From CAYMLL01 sp964390645 (GTDB lineage Bacteria > Planctomycetota > UBA8108), in assembly GCA_964390645.1 (NCBI GenBank), contig CAYMLL010000075.1, forward strand, positions 1 through 26,501: a stretch of DNA of 26,501 nt, given 5' to 3'. The position numbers and the translations under genes were made by a program. The notes under the pieces are model-generated. The model saw only the letters and a list, made by a program, of their open reading frames with translations. It had not been told where the DNA came from and did not search any database. Below, piece after piece: positions 18,381 to 25,374 of the stretch (position 1 is its first letter; each line of letters starts with the position of its first letter).

Positions 18381-20884
18381 CGTTGCCCGGACTTCTCGCG
18401 CGGTGCGGGGAACTTGCGCATCGAGCCGCGCAGCCGCGGATAGGTCTCGAAGACGTCGCCGCCGCCTCCGGCGCGGGGATCTCCGGTCCGCTCGAGGTAT
18501 TCACCGAGCTCCCTGCGAAGCTCCGCGAGGATCTTCGCGTGGTCCGGGTCGGCGTGCAGATCGACGATGTTTCCCGGGTCGACCGTGATGTCGTAGAGCT
18601 CCTCGGCGGGACGCTTTGCGACGGCGAGGTCGAGGAAGCGACCCCATCGCTCGTGCTCGCGGCTCTGCACCAGAAAGGTCTTCGACGGGCACCCGTCGAT
18701 GTCGTGGTAGCCGAACGCGGCGCCGCGGAAGCCGCTCGGATGGCCCGCGGGCCAGCGTTCCGGATGGAAGTTGCGGATGTAGAGATAGCGGGGCGTGCGC
18801 ATGGCGCGGATCGGATATCCCCGGTTCCGGTGACGCGAGTACGAGTGGCGCTCGCGTGCGGAGTAGGCTCGCGTGCGCGTGGGATCGATGAGCCCGCCTT
18901 TCGTCGATGCGAGCAGCGACAGCAGGCTGCGTCCGGTCATCGTCTCGGGGATCGGAGCGCCGGCGGCCGCGAGCATCGTCGGGGCGAGGTCGACGAAGCC
19001 GACCAGGTCTTCCGCGATGCGGCCACCCGGAACGCGCTCCGGCCAGCGTACGGCGAGTGGCACATGGATGCCGTACTCGTAGCCGTTCGCCTTGGCACGG
19101 GGGAAGGGCATGCCGTTGTCACCGGTGACGATGACGAGCGTGCTGTCGAGTTCGCCACGCTTCTGGAGGCTTGCGAGCATGCGCCCGAGGTGACGGTCGA
19201 ACCACTCGATCTCCAGGAAGTAGTCGAGGAGGTCCGAGCGGATCTCCGGGGTGTCGGGCAGGAACGTCTCCCAATACTTCTGCACCATCTTCTTGAANNN
19301 NNNNNNNGCTACCCGATTCTGACGCAGGGGGCACTGCCGATGGACGACGACATCCTCGAGCCGCTTTCCGGCCGCGAGTCCGGAACCCTTGCGGTACTGG
19401 CGGTGCGGCTCCGACGCTCCGTACCAGAAACAGAAGGGACTGCCTTCGGGGCGCTCGGCGAGGAAGTCCTCGAAGCACGCGGCGTAGTCGGTGTTGCGCA
19501 CCGCGAGGGCCGGCTTCTGCTTCAGGCGTCGCGAACTGTACGCCGGGCCGGCCGGGTTCGTCGGACGTCCGCTGACCTTGTGGTCGCCCGGACCCCAGCC
19601 CTTGCCCGTGTGACCCACGTGGTAGCCGCTCGTCTGAAGCAGCTCGGTGTAGACGTCGTACTTCTTCGGGAAGGAGCTCGCGTGCGTTCCGGCCTGCTCG
19701 ATCTGCCACGTGTGGCGGCCCGTGAGCAGCGCTGCCCGAGAGGGGCTGCACCCGGGAGATGCGCAGAACGCGTTTCTGAACAGCAGGCCCTCCCGAGCGA
19801 CGCGATCGAAGGCCGGTGTCTTCACCGCGCTGCAGCCGTATGCGCCGGCGTGTGGAAAGGACTGGTCGTCGGAGATCGCGAGGAGGATGTGGGGGCGCCG
19901 TGGCGCCTTGCGGGCCTGTCGTGGCGGCCCTCCGGCATGACGCGTGAGCCACGCGATCGTCGCCGTCGGAATACCCTCGTGGCCTCCCTCGAAGATGGTC
20001 ACGCGCGCCTTGCCCGCGCGACGACGCAGGTGGATCTCCCGTCCGAAGCTCGCATCCTCGACCCGGTCGGACGGCGCCGGCGATTCGAGCCGGCCGTTCG
20101 GTCGACTGAGCTGGTCGATCTCCTCCTCGGTCACCTGCGTCGCGCCGGAGGCCCTGGCGATGGCGTTGTAGGCGTCGATCGTCTGACGGATGGGGACGGA
20201 CCCGCGGTGCCCGTCGTGCACGCCGGCGTTGAGGTCGATCGGTACGTCGACGGCGCGGTGCATCCAGGTCAGCGGGGAGCGTGCACGATACTCCGCGTCC
20301 ACCCCGGAGCTCGTTCCCGGCGCTCCGCCACAGCACCTGTCGACCATGTTGCCGTACTTCTTTCCGGCGTGGCGGCGGCGCCACGTCGCGAGGTCGCTGA
20401 TGCCGACCCAGGCGCTGGCAGCGGTCCACAGGTGCGGGTGTCGTCCGACCATCAGCATCGTCATGTGACCGCCACCGGAGTCGCCGGTGAGGTAGACGCG
20501 ACGCTCGTCGACCGGGTAGCGCTTCTTGACCCATTCGAGCGTGTCCACGATGTCCTGTTGCGCCTTCGTGGAGCCGCAGGCTTCCGGGTGGTCGTTGCGA
20601 CCGCGGAAGTTCGGCAGGAGCACGATCCAGCCGCGTGCGCTGGCTTCCTTCTCGAGCTTTTCGTTTCTCTGGTGGTAGTCGCCGCTCCAGGTGTGGAGTC
20701 CGACGAGAAGCGGCCGAGGTCGCGGATTCTCCTTCAGGTCAGCGGGCAGCAGCAGGAAGGCCGGCTGTTTCGTGCCGTCGGACGTCGCAGGGACGAACAC
20801 CTCGACGCGCTCGACACCGAGCACGCTCGAAGCGCTCAGGAACGTCAGCATCACACCGGCACGGGAGAAGGGGAGGCGAGTCAT
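18377..20884 (-). CDS. Secreted fusion of serine esterase (alpha/beta hydrolase) and Cys-type sulfatase
   Basis: About 835 residues with a signal peptide (MTRLPFSRAGVMLTFLSASSVLG). The first ~315 residues are an alpha/beta hydrolase of the PHB-depolymerase/acyl-esterase type: nucleophile Ser136 in TGDSGGGH, likely Asp224 in HDGHRGSV and His302 in EGGHEG. A type I sulfatase follows, with metal-binding Asp339-Asp340 (SDDQS), formylglycine precursor Cys379 in CSPSRAALLTGRH, HTGKGW, and TGDNGMPFPRAKANGYEYG; it resembles heparan N-sulfatase-like enzymes. Together they could remove acyl and sulfate groups from one polysaccharide (inference). GAGGGGTGA precedes the ATG at 20884. A 10-N gap (19298-19307) interrupts the sulfatase, and the sequence beside it departs from the family. 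It is 31 bases downstream of the SHOCT lipoprotein gene and overlaps the radical SAM gene. Confidence 0.9.
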   Translation of the reverse strand: MTRLPFSRAGVMLTFLSASSVLGVERVEVFVPATSDGTKQPAFLLLPADLKENPRPRPLLVGLHTWSGDYHQRNEKLEKEASARGWIVLLPNFRGRNDHPEACGSTKAQQDIVDTLEWVKKRYPVDERRVYLTGDSGGGHMTMLMVGRHPHLWTAASAWVGISDLATWRRRHAGKKYGNMVDRCCGGAPGTSSGVDAEYRARSPLTWMHRAVDVPIDLNAGVHDGHRGSVPIRQTIDAYNAIARASGATQVTEEEIDQLSRPNGRLESPAPSDRVEDASFGREIHLRRRAGKARVTIFEGGHEGIPTATIAWLTRHAGGPPRQARKAPRRPHILLAISDDQSFPHAGAYGCSAVKTPAFDRVAREGLLFRNAFCASPGCSPSRAALLTGRHTWQIEQAGTHASSFPKKYDVYTELLQTSGYHVGHTGKGWGPGDHKVSGRPTNPAGPAYSSRRLKQKPALAVRNTDYAACFEDFLAERPEGSPFCFWYGASEPHRQYRKGSGLAAGKRLEDVVVHRQCPLRQNRVXXXXFKKMVQKYWETFLPDTPEIRSDLLDYFLEIEWFDRHLGRMLASLQKRGELDSTLVIVTGDNGMPFPRAKANGYEYGIHVPLAVRWPERVPGGRIAEDLVGFVDLAPTMLAAAGAPIPETMTGRSLLSLLASTKGGLIDPTRTRAYSARERHSYSRHRNRGYPIRAMRTPRYLYIRNFHPERWPAGHPSGFRGAAFGYHDIDGCPSKTFLVQSREHERWGRFLDLAVAKRPAEELYDITVDPGNIVDLHADPDHAKILAELRRELGEYLERTGDPRAGGGGDVFETYPRLRGSMRKFPAPREKSGQR
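19298..19307. other. 10-N gap inside the sulfatase domain
   Basis: Ten unknown bases in the coding sequence. The frame continues on both sides if the gap is taken literally, but the ~33 bases on each side encode residues not expected in this part of a sulfatase. Confidence 0.97.
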
Positions 20885-20915
20885 CAGGTTCACCCCTCGG
20901 CGTCTCGGGAAGGGC

Positions 20916-21845
20916 TCAGAGCTCCTGCATGAGCTTCTCGAACCGTTTCGTGTACTCCTCGTCCGTGATGGCGCCATCGCCGTGAAGGCGCTTGAGGCTC
21001 TCGATCTTGCGGCGCAGCTTCAGGTAGGCCTCGTCGTCCTCCGGCGTCGGGGGCGGTGCGGCGGGTGCGGGCGTCCCGGGCTCCTTCGCGTGGCTCGCGA
21101 CGGGCGTCCCGTCGTCCCCGGAGTCGCCGGCGACAGCCGCGGCCACCCCGCCGTCAGGCGCTTGCTTCGTGGCTGACCTGCCGGGGGGAAGGATCGGTAG
21201 CGCCACGAGCGCGTCGCGGTCGATGACGATCCAGCCGGGGTAGTCCGTGCGGGTCTCCCTGTCGACGTGGCGGCGGCTGCCCGCGAAGGGGATGATGGGC
21301 CGTGCGGTCGTCAGCGCGGTCGGGTCCTCGGCGAACCAGACCTCCTCGGGCCTGCCACCGTCGCCGTCGTTGACCCCCTCGTGAATCGCGTCGAAGGCGA
21401 TGTCGAGCGACGATTCGTTCGAAGCGAAGATGACGCCAGTGGTGCCGGTGCTGCTGACAAAGATGTTCGAGAGGCTGCTGTCTGGAACGAGGAACCGGAG
21501 CCGTTCGGTCGCTGACAGGCTCGCGAGGGCTCGCGAGATCGGCCCCGAGTAGCGCTGGGCTTGCGCGGGCGTGAAGATCGGCAGCGCCGCGGGATCGGTG
21601 AAGACGGACCTTCGCACGTAGACGAGGTTCGCGAGCATCGCCTCGACGTCGCGCGTGGAGATCTGCACGGGATGAGTGACACCGAGCGGGATGGGGGTGC
21701 CGTCGACGACCTTGTTCTCCTTGTAGAGAAAGATCCGCTCGTCGATGCTGAGGACTTCCTGTCGCCAGGGATTGGACAAACATCCGACGGAGGCGCCGAG
21801 GACCAGAGGGGCGAGAGACCAGAGCACGAGCCGCGAGGGGTGCAT
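20916..21845 (-). CDS. Putative lipoprotein with C-terminal SHOCT domain
   Basis: 309 residues starting at the ATG at 21845, with GAAGGA about 8 bases upstream. The N-terminus MHPSRLVLWSLAPLVLGASVGC looks like a lipoprotein signal peptide with Cys22 as the lipid attachment site; the lipobox (SVGC) is not perfectly canonical, and Leu at +2 would allow outer-membrane sorting. The body is not recognised. A Gly/Ala/Pro-rich linker (about 235-270) leads to a SHOCT-like C-terminus (LKRLHGDGAITDEEYTKRFE), a short oligomerisation or tethering domain. First gene of the apparent operon with the esterase-sulfatase; function unknown. Confidence 0.8.
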   Translation of the reverse strand: MHPSRLVLWSLAPLVLGASVGCLSNPWRQEVLSIDERIFLYKENKVVDGTPIPLGVTHPVQISTRDVEAMLANLVYVRRSVFTDPAALPIFTPAQAQRYSGPISRALASLSATERLRFLVPDSSLSNIFVSSTGTTGVIFASNESSLDIAFDAIHEGVNDGDGGRPEEVWFAEDPTALTTARPIIPFAGSRRHVDRETRTDYPGWIVIDRDALVALPILPPGRSATKQAPDGGVAAAVAGDSGDDGTPVASHAKEPGTPAPAAPPPTPEDDEAYLKLRRKIESLKRLHGDGAITDEEYTKRFEKLMQEL

Positions 21846-21900
21846 GTGGGAAGTCCTTCGAGAGGCGGGGTTTCCGTTTTCCATGCTGCCGGGAGACGCG

Positions 21901-21930
21901 GTCAGCATACGACGGTCGTCGGATGCTGAC
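21901..21930. repeat. Perfect 8-bp inverted repeat with nested inner stem (operator or hairpin candidate)
   Basis: GTCAGCAT (21901-21908) and ATGCTGAC (21923-21930) are exact reverse complements. Inside, ACGA (21909-21912) pairs with TCGT (21916-21919) around a CGG loop, leaving one CGG bulge. It lies in the 182-base divergent region between the lipoprotein gene and the Tat oxidoreductase gene, a natural place for an operator controlling both. An extra ATGCTG half-like site is at about 21882. Confidence 0.6.
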
Positions 21931-22027
21931 AAGGACATCGTCACTGCCCGTTGCCTTCACGCCGTGAGGCGGGTACAAGGGATGGAGTTCTTGCACGTGA
22001 CCTTGCCACCTCGATGATACGAGGCAC

Positions 22028-23215
22028 ATGAGCCCCAAGTCGGACTGCTCCCGTCGACAGTTTCTCGTCCGTTCCGCCGGCGTGGCCGGCGCCTCGATCG
22101 GGCTGGGGGCGACGCAGGATCTGCCCGCAGCCGGCGGCGAGGTGAGGCTCGGCTTCGTCGGGCTGGGGGATCGCGGTCGCCAGCTGCTCGGCGCGGCGCT
22201 CGCGGCGTCCGGTGTGCGAGTCGTCGCTTTCTGTGATGTCGACCCGCGGAATCTCAAACGGGCTCTCGACATCGTCGACGGGCATGATGCCGGCGCCGGT
22301 GAAGTGACGTCGAGCGTGGGCGGCTCGAGGGGGGGCGGCCGTCCACGGGGCTTCACCGATGTGCGGGCTCTCGTCGACGCGAAGGACGTCGATGCTATCG
22401 TCATCGCGACGCCGGTCTTCCTCCATCGCGAGCACACGCTCGCGGCGCTCGCAGCGGGCAAGCACGTCTACTGCGAGAAGCCGATGGCGCTCGACCCGTG
22501 CGAGTGCCGGGACGTTCTCGAAGCGTGTCGCGAGGCGGGCGCGCGCGGACAGATCTACCAGAGCGGGCTGCAGCGTCGATACAGCCCTCGATACCGCGAG
22601 AGTATCCGCTTTCTGCACCAGGGTGGCGCCGGCCAGGTGCTGTTCGTTCGCGCGCAGTGGCACGCGGTCGGCTCGGCGCGCAAGAACAAGCCGTGGATCT
22701 ACCGACGTGGCAAGTCGGGCGACATCGTGCTCGAGCAGGCTTCGCACCAGTTCGACGTGTTCAACTGGGTCTTCGACGCGCCGCCGGTTGCGGCGATCGG
22801 TATGGGTGGTCGCAATCACCCCGGCGAGAGCCCGCCACTCTGTGACGTGCTCGATCACTACGGGGCCGTGCTCGAGTATCCGGGGGGCGCGAAGGTCCAC
22901 TTCAGTCACCTGAGCTACGCGATTCCGGATCGACGCTTCTGCGGCATCTACGAGCTCGTCTTCGGTGAGAAGACCGGGGTCGATCTCGCCAATGCGCTGA
23001 CGTGGGACAGCTCCGGCCGCACCCGCGAGCTCTGCAGCGGGCGTGGCAACGAGACGAAGCTCGCGATGGCCTCGTTCGTCGACAGTGTGATCCACGGACG
23101 ACGACCCGACGCGGACTGCGAGGCCGCCTATCGCGCTGCGATCTCCGCGATTCTTTGTCGTGAAGCGGTCGCCAGTGGCCAGCGGGTGACGTGGAGCGGG
23201 ATCGAGGCGGTCTGA
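22028..23215 (+). CDS. Tat-exported Gfo/Idh/MocA family oxidoreductase
   Basis: 395 residues. The twin-arginine signal SRRQFL (8-13) and a hydrophobic Ala/Gly stretch indicate export as a folded, cofactor-loaded protein. The NAD(P)-binding Rossmann fold opens with LGFVGLGDRG (41-50), and the family EKP motif is at Glu150-Pro152 (HVYCEKPMA). The C-terminal domain has KPWIYRRGKSGDIVLEQASH, typical of secreted Planctomycetota members. The family acts on sugars, inositols or sugar acids; substrate unknown. A Gly/Ser-rich insertion (about 86-107) separates the first strands from TDVRALVDAKDVDAIVIATP. GAGG lies 4 bases before the ATG. The adenosyltransferase gene follows after 65 bases. Confidence 0.93.
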   Translation: MSPKSDCSRRQFLVRSAGVAGASIGLGATQDLPAAGGEVRLGFVGLGDRGRQLLGAALAASGVRVVAFCDVDPRNLKRALDIVDGHDAGAGEVTSSVGGSRGGGRPRGFTDVRALVDAKDVDAIVIATPVFLHREHTLAALAAGKHVYCEKPMALDPCECRDVLEACREAGARGQIYQSGLQRRYSPRYRESIRFLHQGGAGQVLFVRAQWHAVGSARKNKPWIYRRGKSGDIVLEQASHQFDVFNWVFDAPPVAAIGMGGRNHPGESPPLCDVLDHYGAVLEYPGGAKVHFSHLSYAIPDRRFCGIYELVFGEKTGVDLANALTWDSSGRTRELCSGRGNETKLAMASFVDSVIHGRRPDADCEAAYRAAISAILCREAVASGQRVTWSGIEAV

Positions 23216-23280
23216 GCCGTTCTTCGGTGGCTCGGCCCCGCGGTCGCCCGGGTCTGTGGCGGGGCTGCTGAAAGGAATCG

Positions 23281-23865
23281 ATGCGCATCACCAGGGTCTA
23301 CACGCGCACCGGGGACGATGGCGACACGCGGCTCGGCGGCGGGCAGAAGCTGTCGAAGGACTCCGTCCGCGTCGACGCCTACGGTACGGTCGATGAGCTG
23401 AGCTCGGTGATCGGGGTGGCGGTGGCCGCCGGACTCGAGGATGTGCTGTCCGGTCATCTCGAGCGCATCCGGCACGAGCTCTTCGATGTCGGGTCGGATC
23501 TTTGCATCCTGGAGGACGACAAGAAGAAGTTCCCGACGGCGGGCATCGAGCAGCGTCACGTCGACCGTCTCGAGGAGACCATCGATCAGCTCCAGCAGGG
23601 GCTCGGACCTCTCGAGGAGTTCATCCTCCCGGGCGGGTCGTCCGGAGCCGCGGCGCTCCACCTCGCGCGTACGGTTTGCCGTCGCGCCGAGCGTCTCGTC
23701 GTCGCCCTGTCTCGCCATGAGCCGATCGGCGCCCTGGTCATCCCCTACCTCAACCGCCTGTCCGACCTGCTCTTCGTGATGGCGCGTCACGAGAACAAGG
23801 CGCGCGGCTTCAAGGAGCCGTACTGGAGACGGGAAGGCGAGCGTGGCAGCGGGGACACCGGCTGA
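23281..23865 (+). CDS. Cob(I)alamin adenosyltransferase, PduO/MMAB type
   Basis: Transfers the adenosyl group of ATP to cob(I)alamin, making coenzyme B12. 194 residues. The N-terminal ATP-binding loop RVYTRTGDDGDTRLGGG, the middle helix LARTVCRRAERLV and the C-terminal NRLSDLLFVMARHEN are all intact and in the family order. AAAGGA lies about 5 bases before the ATG. The last ~10 residues (GERGSGDTG) are encoded by part of a GGGGACACCG direct repeat and are probably not functional. No cobalamin biosynthesis or B12-dependent mutase gene is in the window, so its partner enzyme lies elsewhere. Confidence 0.95.
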   Translation: MRITRVYTRTGDDGDTRLGGGQKLSKDSVRVDAYGTVDELSSVIGVAVAAGLEDVLSGHLERIRHELFDVGSDLCILEDDKKKFPTAGIEQRHVDRLEETIDQLQQGLGPLEEFILPGGSSGAAALHLARTVCRRAERLVVALSRHEPIGALVIPYLNRLSDLLFVMARHENKARGFKEPYWRREGERGSGDTG

Positions 23866-23869
23866 CGGG

Positions 23870-23887
23870 GACACCGTGGCGGGTGTC
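23870..23887. terminator. Small hairpin between convergent genes (possible terminator)
   Basis: GACACC (23870-23875) pairs with GGTGTC (23882-23887) around a 6-base loop, between the convergent adenosyltransferase and aldolase stops. It is overlapped by a direct repeat, GGGGACACCG at 23851-23860 and 23867-23876. There is no U-tract, so terminator function is tentative. Confidence 0.35.
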
Positions 23888-23895
23888 GAACCGGG

Positions 23896-24687
23896 CTAGT
23901 ATCGAACGCCGGGTCCGTCCCCCGTGACCCCGACCTCCGCGAGCGTCGACTTGGCGCCGCTCATCATGAACGCGAGGTCGCTGGCGAGGGCGATGAACCG
24001 CCACCCTTCGTCGATTCGTCGGGAGCACTGCTCCGCGGTCAACGTGTGGAGGCCCGGGGCGACTCCATGTGTCGTGGCGGTCTTGCGCAGGTGGCTCATC
24101 GCGTCGACGAACTCGGCGTCGAGGCTCTCCATCCCCGGTGCCTTGCCCATCGATTGCAGGAGGTCGTTCGGGCCGACGAAGATCGCGTCGACGCCTTCGA
24201 CGGAGCAGATCTCCTCCGCGTTCTCGACGGCCTCGACGTGCTCCGTCTGCACGGCGACGAAGATCTCGTCGCTCGCCTGGGCGTAGTACTCGGCGGCTGG
24301 TGCTCCGAAGTTGAGGCTGTGTAGCCCGCCACCGACCGAGCGGTCACCCCGCGGGTGGTAGCGCGTAGCCTCGACAGCGAGCCGCGCCTCGTCGGCCGTC
24401 TTCACCATCGGCACGACGATACCCATCGCGCCGTTGTCGAGCGCCCGCTTGATGTTCTCGTGGCTGTTCGACGGCACGCGCGCGAGCGGAACGCAGCCGG
24501 CTTCCGCGATCGTCCAGAACATCTGCGCGGCCGTCTCCCAGTTGACGGGGCTGTGCTCGACGTCGACGGTCAGCCACTTGAATCCGACCTGCGAGAGGTA
24601 CCGAGTAGCGAAGGGACTGCACAATCCGAGCCAGCTGCCAACCTGGACCTCGCCGGCCATCAGGGCAGCCTTGAGCGGGTTCTTCAT
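23896..24687 (-). CDS. HpcH/HpaI family class II aldolase (2-keto-3-deoxy acid aldolase-like)
   Basis: Metal-dependent aldolase that cleaves a 2-keto-3-deoxy acid into pyruvate and an aldehyde; sugar-acid or aromatic degradation in characterised relatives. 263 residues from the ATG at 24687, with GGAGA about 9 bases upstream. Motifs: VDVEHSPVNWE with catalytic His45, ARVPSNSHENIKRALDNGA with Arg70, and metal ligands at Glu149 (VQTEHVEAVENAEEI) and Asp175 (VGPNDL). The frame is open far upstream but that part mirrors other sequence and lacks conservation. It lies 86 bases downstream of the small membrane protein gene on the same strand, possibly co-transcribed. Exact substrate cannot be told. 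Confidence 0.92.
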   Translation of the reverse strand: MKNPLKAALMAGEVQVGSWLGLCSPFATRYLSQVGFKWLTVDVEHSPVNWETAAQMFWTIAEAGCVPLARVPSNSHENIKRALDNGAMGIVVPMVKTADEARLAVEATRYHPRGDRSVGGGLHSLNFGAPAAEYYAQASDEIFVAVQTEHVEAVENAEEICSVEGVDAIFVGPNDLLQSMGKAPGMESLDAEFVDAMSHLRKTATTHGVAPGLHTLTAEQCSRRIDEGWRFIALASDLAFMMSGAKSTLAEVGVTGDGPGVRY

Positions 24688-24773
24688 GAAGAGAATCTCC
24701 GCAAGCCGTATGAAACCAATACCCGGCGCGTAGTATGCCAAGCCGGTGGGATCAATGCCAGGGGGATCTCCTC

Positions 24774-25262
24774 TCAACCGGCGTTCTCTCGATATCCCGT
24801 TCGCAAGACGATCAGAGTGATCGCGGTCGTGATCGCCACGTAGCGTATGAGTCCGGTCTCGAAGAGCACCGCGCCGCTCAGCGCGACGAACGCGATGAAG
24901 GCGTGCACCGAGATTCCCAGCAGCCTCGGGCGACGGTGATATCGCCGCGGCGATATCCACCACCACGCCGCGTCGGCGCTCCAGACCACGAGCAGCAGGT
25001 AGTTGATCCACACCCCTCCGCCCCAGTCGACGCCGAGGGTCTCCAGGGTGTCGCGCCGGGTCGCCGACTCGGCGCGCTCGTGGCTCCAGTCGTGCTCGAG
25101 ATGAAACGCGCAGACCACATGGAAGACGAGCAGGGCGCAAGCTGCCGTCCACGCGCACCGGACCCTCACACCGGGAGGACGCGGTCTGGCACGAATCCAG
25201 CCGCCGAGGGCGAGGGCGTAGGCGAGGAGGCAGAGTCGAATCGACCAGGTGATCCAGATCAT
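24774..25262 (-). CDS. Small polytopic membrane protein with His-rich HxxHDWSH motif, function unknown
   Basis: 162 residues from the ATG at 25262, with about five hydrophobic segments (near 5-23, 38-53, 85-102, 117-134 and 139-153). The conserved-looking core is H54-L-E-H57-D-W-S-H61, then DTLETLGVDWGGG (71-83), NYLL and WSADAAWWW. I recall similar motifs in other planctomycete membrane proteins but cannot check this. The clustered histidines could bind a metal (inference). Starts at 25370-25403 are also open but would add a charged, non-membrane N-terminus and collide with the divergent gene, so I chose the start just before the first membrane segment. No clear ribosome-binding site. Confidence 0.7.
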   Translation of the reverse strand: MIWITWSIRLCLLAYALALGGWIRARPRPPGVRVRCAWTAACALLVFHVVCAFHLEHDWSHERAESATRRDTLETLGVDWGGGVWINYLLLVVWSADAAWWWISPRRYHRRPRLLGISVHAFIAFVALSGAVLFETGLIRYVAITTAITLIVLRTGYRENAG

Positions 25263-25295
25263 CGCTGCGACCGAGTATCGTCGCGTTGCGTCGCG

Positions 25296-25318
25296 CTCGC
25301 GAGGATTCCTCTTGCGAG
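25296..25318. repeat. Short hairpin in the divergent region
   Basis: CTCGC-GAGG and CCTC-TT-GCGAG pair around an ATT loop, with a TT bulge. It lies in the 112-base region between the divergent membrane protein and glycosyltransferase genes. It may be a regulatory element, or chance in GC-rich DNA. Confidence 0.3.
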
Positions 25319-25374
25319 TTCTCGCCTCGTCGAAGTCCGATGGTCGCCGCGCGTGTCGCGCTGACCGGAACATC

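Noticed and set aside
18239..20932. 897-codon plus-strand frame
   Set aside because: Antisense to the sulfatase and radical SAM genes; no family resemblance.
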